Counted from the first letter of the stretch, positions 48,726-57,706 are shown. The stretch: DNA of 63,020 nt from Trichloromonas sp034006665 (GCF_034006665.1 NZ_JAVESI010000017.1:1-63020), one strand, 5' to 3'. Made by a program: numbers and translations. Notes: generated by a model from the letters alone, not told the origin.

Positions 48726-49729
48726 TCAATCACCCGGAAACGGTCGAGGGGAATGTTGGCCAGATCACGGAAGTCGCCGAGCTCCCGCCAGCGCCCGCCG
48801 TCGGGTCCGAGATTCTGGAAATAGAGTTTGAAGGTATCGGCGACGTCGACATTGATCAGGCCGTAGACCTGCATCGCCCGGGCAACCACCCGACTGGCCG
48901 GGGACAGCCCAAGGTGGTCGAGATCGAGGGTCGGATCGAGTTGCAGCCGGGCACCGGCCGGCAGGAACTGGGGTCCATCCAACCGGCCGTCGCTGCGCGC
49001 CGCCGGCGGGCTGCACAGCTCCAGCGGCCCGCCGGGAAACGCGGCCCGGCGGTTGATGGGGGTGGCGCAGGCCAGGGTATGGCGAACCTCCCCGGCGGCC
49101 ACCTCCTCCGGTCGGATCAGCCCAGCCAGCAGCGGCATGCCGGTCCCGCGCGCACCGAACATCCACCAGCGCTTGCCGAAATCGGCCGGGGCATAACCGG
49201 GACCGTCGAGATCCCAGATAGCCAGCCGCGTTACCCGCCAGCTGCCGTCGGGCAGAGACTGGGCGCGAGAAAGATCCCAGCTGCGCCGTTGCTGCGGATC
49301 GACCAGCAGCAGATGGCCGTCTTTCTGCGGATCGGGCCAGATGCCGTCGGGCAGCGGCAGATTCTCAACCCAGCCGTCGCCGTCCGGGTCGACACTGGGA
49401 TGGAGAGGTTCCGCGGCAATCACCCGCCGCGGCGGTGCCTGCGCAGCATTGATCACGAACAGTGGCACGGTCCACTGGATCAGATCGACCTTGAGCTTGC
49501 CGGCGACTTTTTGCAACTGAGCCACCATCGCCGCCGAATCAGGGTCCTGTACCGGTTCCGGAGGAAGCGGCTGGTTCCAGGGGGAGTCCGTGGCAAAGGG
49601 CTGAAACTCCGCCGGCAATGACAACCCGAGCAGACCGCTCTTGGCTTCGACCGCAGCGCTGGCGCCACCGGCCAACAAACCGCCGATCAAAAGCCAAAAG
49701 ATTTTTCTCCGCAGCGGCGTTTTTACCAT
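48698..49729 (-). CDS. Secreted protein of unknown function in the polysaccharide cluster
   Basis: A 343-residue protein with an N-terminal signal peptide (MVKTPLRRKIFWLLIGGLLAGGASA). The mature part is Trp/Pro/Asp-rich: FATDSPWNQPLPPEP, a calcium-loop-like DPDGDGW, RSWDLSRAQSLPDG, and FGKRWWMFGARGTG. I do not recognise a named family. Similar SPWNxPLP-type openings occur in uncharacterised secreted proteins elsewhere. It is tightly packed between a GT2 gene and the GT4 gene, so it probably acts on the polysaccharide in the periplasm or at the surface, for example as a lyase, hydrolase or binding protein. Confidence 0.7.
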   Translation of the reverse strand: MVKTPLRRKIFWLLIGGLLAGGASAAVEAKSGLLGLSLPAEFQPFATDSPWNQPLPPEPVQDPDSAAMVAQLQKVAGKLKVDLIQWTVPLFVINAAQAPPRRVIAAEPLHPSVDPDGDGWVENLPLPDGIWPDPQKDGHLLLVDPQQRRSWDLSRAQSLPDGSWRVTRLAIWDLDGPGYAPADFGKRWWMFGARGTGMPLLAGLIRPEEVAAGEVRHTLACATPINRRAAFPGGPLELCSPPAARSDGRLDGPQFLPAGARLQLDPTLDLDHLGLSPASRVVARAMQVYGLINVDVADTFKLYFQNLGPDGGRWRELGDFRDLANIPLDRFRVIECQIVSKMP

Positions 49730-49735
49730 CGGGTC

Positions 49736-50923
49736 TCAGACTCCGTCCGTCTTGCGGGGGGTCCACTTCTCCGGCTGCCGGCCCCGCAGAAAATCCCCGA
49801 CGCCCAAAAGGGTCCCATAGACCCCCAGCGCTACGTAAAACCCCGTCGCTGAAACTTTCCCCAGCAGGGGCGGCGGCTGAATGCCTATTTTTGGCCAGAG
49901 CAGATGGCTAAACGCCAGGCCATAGCCGAGCAGTTGCAGCAGCAGCAGCGGCCAGGCCCAAGAGTGGCCGGGCAGCAACAGCAGCGTCCCCCCCATCACC
50001 AGCAGCAAAGCCAGCGGCAGCAGGCGCCGAAACACCTTATTGATCAGCAGCCGCCAGGCGAAAAAGCCGTAGCGCCGGGGATCGAGCAGCACTTTTTGCA
50101 GGCGGATCCCATGGAGACTGGCGGCAACGATCCGCCGCCGCCGTTCGAGCTCGTGTCCGGCGCCGCGGGACGGGGTCGGAATCAGGGCCCGGGCCTGTGG
50201 GGCGAAGACAAACCCCCGGCCTTGGCGAACCACCGCCAGGGCCAGAAACAAATCGTCGGTCACCGCCGGCGGCAGGGGGACGAAGAGCGCGCGGCGGATG
50301 GCGTAGAGCTTGCCGTCATTGGACGTCAGGGTACCGAGGCGGCTCTCCCAATGTTTAAGACGGCTGTCGAGATCGATGTAACAGGCTTGAGCTTCGCGCA
50401 AGGCGCCGTGGCGCTCGCCGATCACCCGCTGGCCGCAAACTCCGCCCACGGTCGAGTCGGCAAAGGGGGCCACCAACTGCCGCAGAGACTCGGCCGGAAG
50501 CAGGGCGTCCGCGTCGCTGAAGACCAGCAGTTCGCCGTGGGCCTCCGCGACTGCGGTGTTGAGTGCCCAGGTTTTACCCCGATGCTCATCCAGTCGCAGC
50601 AGCCGGACATTGCGGTCGCCATAGCGGGCCACGAACTCCTCGGTGGCGTCGCTACAGCCATCGGCCGCGACGATGATTTCCAGCTGGGCCGGAGGATAAT
50701 CGAGGGCCAGGGCATTGTCCAGCTTGGTCTCCATGAGGGCGGCGCCGTTATGCACCGCGACGATCATGGAGACACTGGGGAACGTCGTGACGACCGGAAT
50801 CGGTCGCCACGGCACACGACGGGCCACCAGATAGACCAGCAGCGGATTGACGACCAGCACCAGCAACGGCAGCGCCAGGCCGATTCCAAGCCATACGCTC
50901 CCCACCAGCGTCAAGCCCTGCAC
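49736..50923 (-). CDS. Membrane-embedded glycosyltransferase family 2
   Basis: A 395-residue processive-looking GT2. An N-terminal membrane helix (about 8-34) precedes the catalytic domain (SVSMIVAVHNGAALMETKLDNAL, FSDADALLP as the DxD motif, then AVTDDLFLALAVVRQG). Three or four C-terminal helices (about 285-370) follow. RRRRI resembles the QxxRW region of synthases. The architecture recalls hyaluronan/cellulose synthase-like enzymes. The start is a GTG at 50923, with GAGG seven bases upstream, overlapping the polymerase gene by 13 nt. Confidence 0.88.
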   Translation of the reverse strand: MQGLTLVGSVWLGIGLALPLLVLVVNPLLVYLVARRVPWRPIPVVTTFPSVSMIVAVHNGAALMETKLDNALALDYPPAQLEIIVAADGCSDATEEFVARYGDRNVRLLRLDEHRGKTWALNTAVAEAHGELLVFSDADALLPAESLRQLVAPFADSTVGGVCGQRVIGERHGALREAQACYIDLDSRLKHWESRLGTLTSNDGKLYAIRRALFVPLPPAVTDDLFLALAVVRQGRGFVFAPQARALIPTPSRGAGHELERRRRIVAASLHGIRLQKVLLDPRRYGFFAWRLLINKVFRRLLPLALLLVMGGTLLLLPGHSWAWPLLLLQLLGYGLAFSHLLWPKIGIQPPPLLGKVSATGFYVALGVYGTLLGVGDFLRGRQPEKWTPRKTDGV

Positions 50924-52323
50924 GGCTCAACCTCAACGCGAGGGGTGAAGTGCAGCGCCAGTTGGGAAAGCGCCAGAGACACCCAGAAAAACTTATGGTA
51001 GAAGGCGCTCAGAATCAGAAAATAGAAGAGGACCGAAAGGAACGCGACCTTGAAAGCACCCACCAGCGAGGCCCCCGACTCGTCCCCCTCGCGCAACAGC
51101 ACCCCTTGAGAGCGGACAAAGGCTTGCAGCGCCCACAGCACGACCAGCAGATAGAAGCCGAGTCCAAGAACCCCGCTTCCCACCAGAACCTCCAGATAGG
51201 TGTTGTGCGCCGGGCGCCGGTAATTGCGGCTTTCTCCTTTCTCCACCTTGCCCGCCACCACTGCCTCTCCCCAGCAGTCAATAAAGGTTCCTGGTCCCGA
51301 ACCGAGCAGGGGATGATCGCGAAAGGCATCCCAGGCGACGACAATGTAATCCATGCGCCGTGAAATCGAGCTGTCCGAGGTGTCGGTAACCGTCCGCTGC
51401 CGCTCCCAGTAGGCAGCCGGGGTCAGCAGCAAGGTGATCATCGCCGCCGCCATCACGGTACTGGCCAGCAGTCCGATGTACCGGGGCCGCAGGTACTTGC
51501 GGTGCTCCCAGAAGAGTAACGCCAGCAGAACGGCGAAATTGAGCGCCCCACCGCGAGAGAAGGTCAATACCAGGGCCAGAGCGTTGAGGCCGAACAAAGC
51601 GACCGCCAGCAGCCGCCAAAGTCCCCGCCCATGCAGGGCATAGTGAAGCAGCAGCGGCATGGCAAAGAGCAAGGAGAGGGAAAAAAGATTGGGATCGTTG
51701 GAGGCACCGACGCCACGCTTGAGAGAGCCGGCATCGACATGCACGGCAAAGAGCGGGTCATTAAAAACGTAGCCATAAAGGGAAAGCAGCGCCCCCAGGG
51801 AGATGCTCAACACGATAACCTTCGGCACCGCCCCGAAAAAATCCTGACGGCGGATCAGGACCAGCGCCAAGGCGAAGAAAACCAAGGCGGTGACAATCTG
51901 CCGCAGTTCGTTCATGGCCGTTTCAGGATAGCGGGTGAAGAGAAAAGCCAGCAGATTGACGACCAAGAACAGGCCCAAGGGCGCCCAGAGCTTGGATTTG
52001 AGCGGGAGGCGCTGACGCTGCACCACAACCCTGAAACAGAGAATGGCGACCAGCAGGATACCCAGAACTTTGGTCAGGGTCAGCGATGGGAAGGTGGCCG
52101 AAAGGGTCCGGTATTGATCAATGGGAATACTGAACAGCATCAGGTAGAAACCGAGCTGCGGCTTGCATCCCAACAGCAACACCACCAGCAGGGCCAAAGC
52201 CGGCACCGGTGCCAGCAGATAGTAGGGGGTGCACAGCAGCAACGCAGCACTGCCGCCGACCAACACCAGCAGCCCCATCAGCAACGGCTGAGCGATGGGC
52301 AGAGAATAACCGCCGGATGTCAC
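50911..52323 (-). CDS. O-antigen ligase/polymerase family membrane protein (Wzy_C)
   Basis: A 470-residue polytopic protein with about 11 helices and one large periplasmic loop (about 320-390). The loop has the Wzy_C landmarks HPLLGSGPGTFIDCWGE and RRPAHNTYLEVLVGSGVLGLGFYL, with the conserved HN just before a helix. In this setting it is most likely the repeat-unit polymerase. The start is a GTG at 52323 with GGAGG seven bases upstream, 1 nt after the preceding gene. Confidence 0.9.
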   Translation of the reverse strand: MTSGGYSLPIAQPLLMGLLVLVGGSAALLLCTPYYLLAPVPALALLVVLLLGCKPQLGFYLMLFSIPIDQYRTLSATFPSLTLTKVLGILLVAILCFRVVVQRQRLPLKSKLWAPLGLFLVVNLLAFLFTRYPETAMNELRQIVTALVFFALALVLIRRQDFFGAVPKVIVLSISLGALLSLYGYVFNDPLFAVHVDAGSLKRGVGASNDPNLFSLSLLFAMPLLLHYALHGRGLWRLLAVALFGLNALALVLTFSRGGALNFAVLLALLFWEHRKYLRPRYIGLLASTVMAAAMITLLLTPAAYWERQRTVTDTSDSSISRRMDYIVVAWDAFRDHPLLGSGPGTFIDCWGEAVVAGKVEKGESRNYRRPAHNTYLEVLVGSGVLGLGFYLLVVLWALQAFVRSQGVLLREGDESGASLVGAFKVAFLSVLFYFLILSAFYHKFFWVSLALSQLALHFTPRVEVEPCRA

Positions 52324-52324
52324 C

Positions 52325-53305
52325 TCAGGACCTCCCCCGGTAGTGACCGACCCCAGCCCGGACCAACTGGGCGAGCAAGGCTACCCCGGAGACATTCCAA
52401 CGCGTGAGTGTCAGCAACAATAACTGCCAGGGATAACCGGCCGAAGCCGCCGCCCCCCGGCCCCGCCAGGCGATAATCGCCGACGGCAGCAGCCAAGCCG
52501 GCAGCAACAGGGCGGCAACGACGCCGGCGCCGCCGAGAAGGGTGAGCACAACCCCCAGCACCATCACGACATGAACCAGGCTCAACAGGGGATTGCGCAG
52601 CGTCCGCCAGGCAAAGCCATGCTTGCGGGCAAAACCTAAAGTACTCGACTGACGCCAGAACTCCTTGCGGACAAATTCGCCGAAACTCTTTTCATAGCCG
52701 AGATGGATGACCGGCGGCGCCGGCAACTGCAATACCGGATAACCGGCCAGCGCAATCCGATAGGTCAGATCCTTGTCCTCATTGGTGGTCAGGCCCTCGT
52801 CAAAACCGCCCAAGGCTTCGAAAACCGCACGACTGATCAACAGATTGCGCCCAGGCAGAAAATCGACGGCCCGCTCCTGACGAACTTCCTGCTGGGCCCG
52901 GATGCCCCAAGTCCGGGCCACCCAGTTGGCCTCGGCGGGAACCGTATCGACAAAGCCGAGGGCGCCTTGGAAGCCGCCGGCAAAACGCGCCGCCGCGACC
53001 GCCAGCCAATCGGCGGGAACCAGCATGTCGGCATCGAGAAAGGCCAGCACCTCGCCGCCTACCGCCCGTGCTCCCCGATTGCGCAACGCCGAGATCGTCA
53101 AGCGACCGCCGCTGTCGTTCTCCAGCACCCGACAGCCTGCTTCACGAGCTTTGGCGACCGTGGCATCGGTCGAAAGATTGTCCACTACCACTACCTCGAA
53201 AGAACCGGCGGTCGCCCGGTTTTCGCTGAGAGCCGCGAGCACCCGGGGGATGTTTTCCGCCTCGTTGAAGGATGGAATGACGACGGCAAACGAGGTTTCC
53301 GGCAT
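52325..53305 (-). CDS. Glycosyltransferase family 2
   Basis: A 326-residue GT2 with the N-terminal nucleotide-binding stretch FAVVIPSFNEAENIPRVL, the DxD in EVLAFLDADMLVP, an acceptor region GFDEGLTTNEDKDLTYRI, and two C-terminal hydrophobic segments (about 240-300). The ATG at 53305 has GGAGGG upstream; the frame extends further without a start signal. It transfers a sugar to lipid-linked intermediates; the donor is unknown. It lies between the PilZ-tailed sugar transferase and the polymerase. Confidence 0.91.
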   Translation of the reverse strand: MPETSFAVVIPSFNEAENIPRVLAALSENRATAGSFEVVVVDNLSTDATVAKAREAGCRVLENDSGGRLTISALRNRGARAVGGEVLAFLDADMLVPADWLAVAAARFAGGFQGALGFVDTVPAEANWVARTWGIRAQQEVRQERAVDFLPGRNLLISRAVFEALGGFDEGLTTNEDKDLTYRIALAGYPVLQLPAPPVIHLGYEKSFGEFVRKEFWRQSSTLGFARKHGFAWRTLRNPLLSLVHVVMVLGVVLTLLGGAGVVAALLLPAWLLPSAIIAWRGRGAAASAGYPWQLLLLTLTRWNVSGVALLAQLVRAGVGHYRGRS

Positions 53306-53330
53306 AAGCGCCCTCCGTGTGGGTCGGCGT

Positions 53331-54413
53331 TCAGGCAATACTTTTTTTGAGAATGTACTGGTCGATAATGTAATGGTTGAGCGCCGAGCAGGGGGTGTAT
53401 TCAATCAGGTAAATACTCGATCCGGCGGGCGATTCAAGCCGATGGCGACGGAACACCCGGCCCGTGCAGCGGGCTTTTTTGGGATAATGGCGCCCCCCCT
53501 TGTCGATCACGATTTCCAGTTGCAGGCACAGGTCGTCCACCGCCAGTTCCTGGGCACAGACCACCTTTAGACAGCTGTCGTTGATATCCAGAATCGGACC
53601 GACCAGCTGCAATCCCTGAGGCTGCCGCAGAAAGGCCTGGGCCCTGGCCGGATGCACCCGCTCGGAACGGCGCCGTTCCCGGTAGCGGCGATAGAAGCGG
53701 GTGTTGATCAGGGTCCGCAACTCCTTTCCGAGTTTCAGCACGAAGTTTTTGAGCAACGTGGCCCCGGTAAAACAAACCACCCCGATATCCCAGAAGATAT
53801 TCCGGTGTTTGCTGACGTACTTGTTGTCGATCAACACCCGCAGCCGCTTTGGCGCACTGTGCGGGGTAAAAAGCTGGGAGTAGCCGATCAAGCCGGGCCG
53901 AACCCGGAACCGCAGGTCGTAGCCGGTGAGATGACGGCAGAGTTTTTCGTAGACTTCGGGCCGCTCGGGCCGGGGGCCGATGAAGTCCATGTCCCGCTTG
54001 AGGACGTTGAACAGCTGGGGAAGTTCGTCGAGGCGGGTACTGCGCAGGAATTCGGTCAGCGGGGTGGTCATCCGATGGCGGCTGGATAACAGGCTGTCGC
54101 CGATGATCTGCTGGGCATCGACCGGCAGGGTGCGAAATTTGTACATGACGAACTGCTGCTTGTGCCGGCCAAGACGCACGCCGCTGTAGAAAATGGGCCC
54201 GCCACGATAAACGATCTTGAGTATCACCGCCAAAAGCACGAAGATCGGCGACAACAGAAGGATGAAGCCCAGGCTCAACAACAGGTTGGAGAGGCTGTAG
54301 AGGCTCTCGCTCCAGCGACTGAACGGCTGATAACCCCCCGGTCCGGAAAGCATTCTCCGGGCACGCCCGCCGGACGAAAATTCATTGCTGGAATCCTGGC
54401 GCAGGGTCATCAT
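53331..54413 (-). CDS. Initiating sugar-phosphate transferase fused to a PilZ-like domain
   Basis: A 360-residue fusion. Residues about 35-235 are a monotopic polyprenyl-phosphate glycosyl-1-phosphate transferase (PglC/WcaJ C-terminal type): one reentrant hydrophobic helix (LLLSLGFILLLSPIFVLLAV), MYKFRTLPVDAQ, STRLDELPQLFNVLKRDMDFIGPRPERPE with the catalytic Asp-Glu. Residues about 248-345 look like PilZ: an RxxxR motif (RERRRSER) and a second motif DINDSCLKV in place of DxSxxG. If functional, it links polysaccharide initiation to cyclic di-GMP. The ATG at 54413 overlaps no strong ribosome-binding site and lies 8 nt past the wzz stop codon. Confidence 0.85.
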   Translation of the reverse strand: MMTLRQDSSNEFSSGGRARRMLSGPGGYQPFSRWSESLYSLSNLLLSLGFILLLSPIFVLLAVILKIVYRGGPIFYSGVRLGRHKQQFVMYKFRTLPVDAQQIIGDSLLSSRHRMTTPLTEFLRSTRLDELPQLFNVLKRDMDFIGPRPERPEVYEKLCRHLTGYDLRFRVRPGLIGYSQLFTPHSAPKRLRVLIDNKYVSKHRNIFWDIGVVCFTGATLLKNFVLKLGKELRTLINTRFYRRYRERRRSERVHPARAQAFLRQPQGLQLVGPILDINDSCLKVVCAQELAVDDLCLQLEIVIDKGGRHYPKKARCTGRVFRRHRLESPAGSSIYLIEYTPCSALNHYIIDQYILKKSIA

Positions 54414-54420
54414 CCCGGCA

Positions 54421-55815
54421 TCAACTCTCCTCGTATTCGGGAATGGAGAAAATGGTCGGCAACGCGGCGTAGCGGCTGACGTCTTCCGGCGTCTTGAAGG
54501 TGTGGTCGAAAAATTCCCGAACAAAGGCGAAACAGCAGCCGGTGATGTACCCGGCCAGGATACCGATGGGAATCAGGGTGCCCCGCTTGGGAAAGACCGG
54601 CGCGGCGGAAACCGTCGGGCGGCTGAGGACGTTGATGGCAAAGAGGCTGTTGGCTTCCGGGGAACTGTTGATCCGCGCCTCTTCCCAACGCTTCATGAAA
54701 ATATCATGGGACTGCCGACCCAGATCCAGTTCGCGGTTCAGGCGCTGCATCTCGATCTGATGGCCGCTGAGGACCAGGTTTCGATCCACCAGCCCTTGGA
54801 CCCGCTCTTCGAGCATAACAATCTGCTGATCGAGAATCTCGACGGCACTGTGCTGATCCTTGACATAACCTTCAACCTCTTTTTGCAGCGCCGCAAAAGA
54901 CGTCTCCAACTGCCGATCGATATTGCGGATTTTCTGGCTGTCGGCGCGGTAGAGGCTCAACAGCCCGGCTCTTTCCAGCATGACGCCTTGGACCTTCTCC
55001 GCCAAGGTGGCAATGGCCTGCACGCCAAGTGCTGAAAATAGCTGGGGATTTTTAGCTTTTAGCGCCGTTTCCAGGCGCCTCACCTGCTGCTGCTTTTCGA
55101 TCCGCTGGCTGCGCAGATCTACCAGTTGCTGTTCCAGGGTTTTCTTGATGCTGATATTGTTTTCGATTTCCAGGTCCGGGCGGGGGGTTTCGGCCGCGTG
55201 GTTGAGCAGCAGCAACTTTTTTTCCTGGGCGAGAATCGCCTCGTTGAACTTGACCATCTGATTCTTGTAGAACGATTCCGTTGCGGTGGGGTTGTAAATG
55301 TCGAAGCGATAACGGAGATACTCGTCGAAGAGCTGCCGGAGCACCGCCAGGGCATACTGGGGATCCCGATGCAGATAGCGCACTTCGATGATGTTCGAAC
55401 TCGGCACCAGATTGATCTCCAGACGATCCTTGAGCGCCCCTACCGCCCGCTGCAGAGCCATGGTGTCGGCCAAGTCCAGCGGGTCATGCAGCTGCTGACC
55501 GGCGGCCAACTGCTTCAAGGTGTTTTCGAGGACATCATAGGAGGTGATGATATTCAGCTCGGAGGCCAGATCTTCCTTGGTGACCGCCGTCATCAGCGAA
55601 CTCTGTCCCTGGCTGATTTCCAAAGCCTCCGGGCTTTTCTCGCGCTTTTTGCTCTTGACGAAAATGGTCCCTTCCGAGGCATAGATCGGCGGCCACAAAA
55701 ACGCCACCAACAACGCCAGCACGGTAAAGAGCAGCGTCGTCAACAGCACGATTCGCTTCTGAGCAAAGAAGATCGTCGTCAAATCCCGTACATAGTCTTC
55801 GGTCTTTACTATCAT
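54421..55815 (-). CDS. Wzz-family polysaccharide co-polymerase
   Basis: A 464-residue chain-length determinant protein. One transmembrane helix near the N-terminus (VLLTTLLFTVLALLVAFLWP, about 23-42), a large periplasmic coiled coil (about 100-400, many E/Q/L heptads) and a second helix near 420-440 (PIGILAGYITGCCFAFVREFFDHTF). The Wzz motif PxxPxxP-like region is SAAPVFPKRGTLIP. It lacks the fused tyrosine-kinase domain, which is encoded separately by the gene at 56952. AAGGA precedes the ATG. It couples repeat-unit polymerisation to export. Confidence 0.91.
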   Translation of the reverse strand: MIVKTEDYVRDLTTIFFAQKRIVLLTTLLFTVLALLVAFLWPPIYASEGTIFVKSKKREKSPEALEISQGQSSLMTAVTKEDLASELNIITSYDVLENTLKQLAAGQQLHDPLDLADTMALQRAVGALKDRLEINLVPSSNIIEVRYLHRDPQYALAVLRQLFDEYLRYRFDIYNPTATESFYKNQMVKFNEAILAQEKKLLLLNHAAETPRPDLEIENNISIKKTLEQQLVDLRSQRIEKQQQVRRLETALKAKNPQLFSALGVQAIATLAEKVQGVMLERAGLLSLYRADSQKIRNIDRQLETSFAALQKEVEGYVKDQHSAVEILDQQIVMLEERVQGLVDRNLVLSGHQIEMQRLNRELDLGRQSHDIFMKRWEEARINSSPEANSLFAINVLSRPTVSAAPVFPKRGTLIPIGILAGYITGCCFAFVREFFDHTFKTPEDVSRYAALPTIFSIPEYEES

Positions 55816-55861
55816 AGCCCCATTCCTTCTGCGTTAACCTGACCGGACTCGACAGCGCCCC

Positions 55862-56965
55862 TTATTCCGGCACCGGGTTACCGAAAATCGGATCATCAAA
55901 CAACGGTCCACTGAAACTGAACCCCCAGCCGCGGAACATAAGAATCTGACTGATTTCATCCATCACCAGGGCGGCCTTGGAAAGACCCCGTTTCGGCACA
56001 TAGACGAGATCGTCGGGGCGCAGGTAGAAAAAGGCGCTCCCCTCGTTTTTGGCCAGCAACTCCTTGAGGTTGACCTGATGGGCCACGAATTTTTTGTTGT
56101 GCCGGCGCACCACCAGCACCTCGTCGAGAGCCGCCGTCGGCTGCTGGCCTTCGGCCAGGGCCAGGGCCTCGAACACGGTAATCGGTTTGGCAATGGGATA
56201 GGCCCCGGCTTTCCTGACTTCACCGGCGATCACAATCTGCGAAGCGGCATGTTTTTCCAGGAAGAGATCGACGTGCAGCCCGGCAAGGGTTTCGTTATAG
56301 CGAAGATTCAGGGCGTCGTTGACCTCGGGAATGGTGCGATGGGCGACGAAAACGTCCCCCACCAGCGGGAAGGTCGCATAACCGTCGGGACGCACCGTCA
56401 CCAGTCGGCTGAGACCGCGAGGAGCGGTATGCAGATCCTTTTTCAGTTCCTTGATGCTGGCCTGAAAATCGTCGACGGAAACATACAGTTCGGGATCCAG
56501 AAGTTCTTTGCTGTAGGCCTGGCGCAGCTCCGCGGTGAGTTGCGGAACAGTTTTGCCGACCACATAAATTTCGCCGATATAGGGGAGGGAAATACGTCCG
56601 TCGGGCTGGATCGGCATGGTCCGGTCCAGCTCAGGGATATGCACGAAGTGAACGGAAATGGTATGGTCAACCGCCAGTTTGAAATCGGCCTTCTCCTGCC
56701 AGGTGCTGAACTGGAACAGAACGTCGAGGAGGTCACCGGGGGCCAGGCGATAGTCGGAAAACAACCCGAGCTCGGTGGGATAGGTCCCCTGATCGAAGGA
56801 GAAGGTGGTGCTGTCGAACTCCATCTCCGGACCGGGCACCACCGCCGGCTTACCGGCACAGCCGCCAAGAACCACCGGCAGGGCCAAAGCCATCAGCAGC
56901 GAAACCACCTTGACCATGAAACCGCGCCCCCTGGAACCCCGGCGAATAGAATTATTTGCGTCCAT
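55862..56965 (-). CDS. Outer-membrane polysaccharide exporter, Wza-like lipoprotein
   Basis: A 367-residue export protein. The lipobox LGGC follows the hydrophobic MALALPVVLGGCAG, so it is probably an outer-membrane lipoprotein. YRLAPGDLLDVLF opens the Poly_export (PES) domain, followed by SLPYIGEIYVVGKTVPQLTAEL. SLBB domains follow (FLEKHAASQIVIAGEVRKAGAYPI, LRPDDLVYVPKRG). It would form the outer-membrane channel. The start at 56965 has GAGG seven bases upstream; an alternative ATG at 56917 gives a shorter signal peptide. It overlaps the CpsD-like gene by 14 nt. Confidence 0.9.
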   Translation of the reverse strand: MDANNSIRRGSRGRGFMVKVVSLLMALALPVVLGGCAGKPAVVPGPEMEFDSTTFSFDQGTYPTELGLFSDYRLAPGDLLDVLFQFSTWQEKADFKLAVDHTISVHFVHIPELDRTMPIQPDGRISLPYIGEIYVVGKTVPQLTAELRQAYSKELLDPELYVSVDDFQASIKELKKDLHTAPRGLSRLVTVRPDGYATFPLVGDVFVAHRTIPEVNDALNLRYNETLAGLHVDLFLEKHAASQIVIAGEVRKAGAYPIAKPITVFEALALAEGQQPTAALDEVLVVRRHNKKFVAHQVNLKELLAKNEGSAFFYLRPDDLVYVPKRGLSKAALVMDEISQILMFRGWGFSFSGPLFDDPIFGNPVPE

Positions 56966-57599
56966 AGAAGAACCTCGGGATATAGTATTTGCGCCGATTG
57001 AGAATCACCCCGAGAACCTGCCCCCCGCCCTGCTCGATCTTCTCCCGAACCTGCTGTACCACTTCCCATTTTGTCTTTTCACAGGCCACCGTCAACAGTA
57101 TCCCATCGAAAGCCCGGGCAACCAGCGATACTTGGGACGAACCCAAAACCGAATCGCCGTCAAAAATCAAGTAGTCAAACCGGCTCCGCAACGTCTCGGA
57201 TCCGGCCAGCGCCGTCAACTGTTCGAGCGCCGCTCCTCGATCCCTGGCGTCATCGTGGGGCAGAAGCCACAACTTGGAGTGTTCAGTCGCTTGGCAAACG
57301 TCGTCGGCCGCAGCACTTTCCGCCCGCCAGTCGGTCAAGCCCGGCGACGCTTTCGCCCCGAACAGCTCATGCAACCGGGGCGAACGAGTACTGCCGTCCA
57401 CCAGTAAAACCCGCTTGTCGCTCTGCCCGGCCAAACCCATCGCCAGATGGACCGCAGCAGTGGTTTTGCCTTCACCGTTGAAGCAACTGGTCACGTACAG
57501 GGTCTTCAGCCCCGGACCCGCCAGCAGCAGATTGCCTTCTGCCGAGGCCAGTTCCCGTTCATTCTGCTGCAGGCGCAACGCCCACGTTTGAGAGAGCAT
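56952..57599 (-). CDS. CpsD/CapB-like tyrosine-kinase-type ATPase
   Basis: A 215-residue stand-alone P-loop ATPase of the bacterial tyrosine kinase family. Walker A is FNGEGKTTAA (about 42-50), Walker A' is VLLVDGSTRSPRLH, and Walker B is YLIFDGDSV. The C-terminus has a small tyrosine cluster (YYIPRFFYG), the usual site of autophosphorylation, though shorter than in Wzc. It would work with the separate Wzz protein to control chain assembly. AAGGAG six bases before the ATG marks the start. It is the first gene of the polysaccharide cluster, preceded by two candidate promoters. Confidence 0.9.
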   Translation of the reverse strand: MLSQTWALRLQQNERELASAEGNLLLAGPGLKTLYVTSCFNGEGKTTAAVHLAMGLAGQSDKRVLLVDGSTRSPRLHELFGAKASPGLTDWRAESAAADDVCQATEHSKLWLLPHDDARDRGAALEQLTALAGSETLRSRFDYLIFDGDSVLGSSQVSLVARAFDGILLTVACEKTKWEVVQQVREKIEQGGGQVLGVILNRRKYYIPRFFYGRK

Positions 57600-57625
57600 G
57601 AAAAACTCCTTAGAGGCACTGATCC

Positions 57626-57654
57626 ATTGAACTCATTAAATGGCGGGGTGTCAA
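57626..57654 (-). promoter_or_regulatory. Sigma70-like promoter candidate for the polysaccharide cluster
   Basis: Minus strand TTGACA (57654-57649; perfect -35), 17-bp spacer, TTCAAT (57631-57626; 4/6). Transcription would begin near 57619, leaving a 20-nt leader. It lies downstream of the sigma54-like element, so the cluster may have two promoters. Confidence 0.45.
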
Positions 57655-57690
57655 AAAAGCATACCGGCCATTGGTTTTCTCAGTGAATTT

Positions 57691-57706
57691 TGCAAAGATT
57701 ACGCCA
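57691..57706 (-). promoter_or_regulatory. Sigma54-type promoter for the polysaccharide cluster
   Basis: Minus strand TGGCGTAATCTTTGCA. The -24 GG and -12 GC are both present at canonical spacing, with TGGC and TTTGCA matching the consensus. Transcription would start near 57680, about 80 nt upstream of the CpsD-like ATG. Activation would need an enhancer-binding protein; one lacking a receiver domain is encoded at 19672-21108, but no link is shown. Confidence 0.55.
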
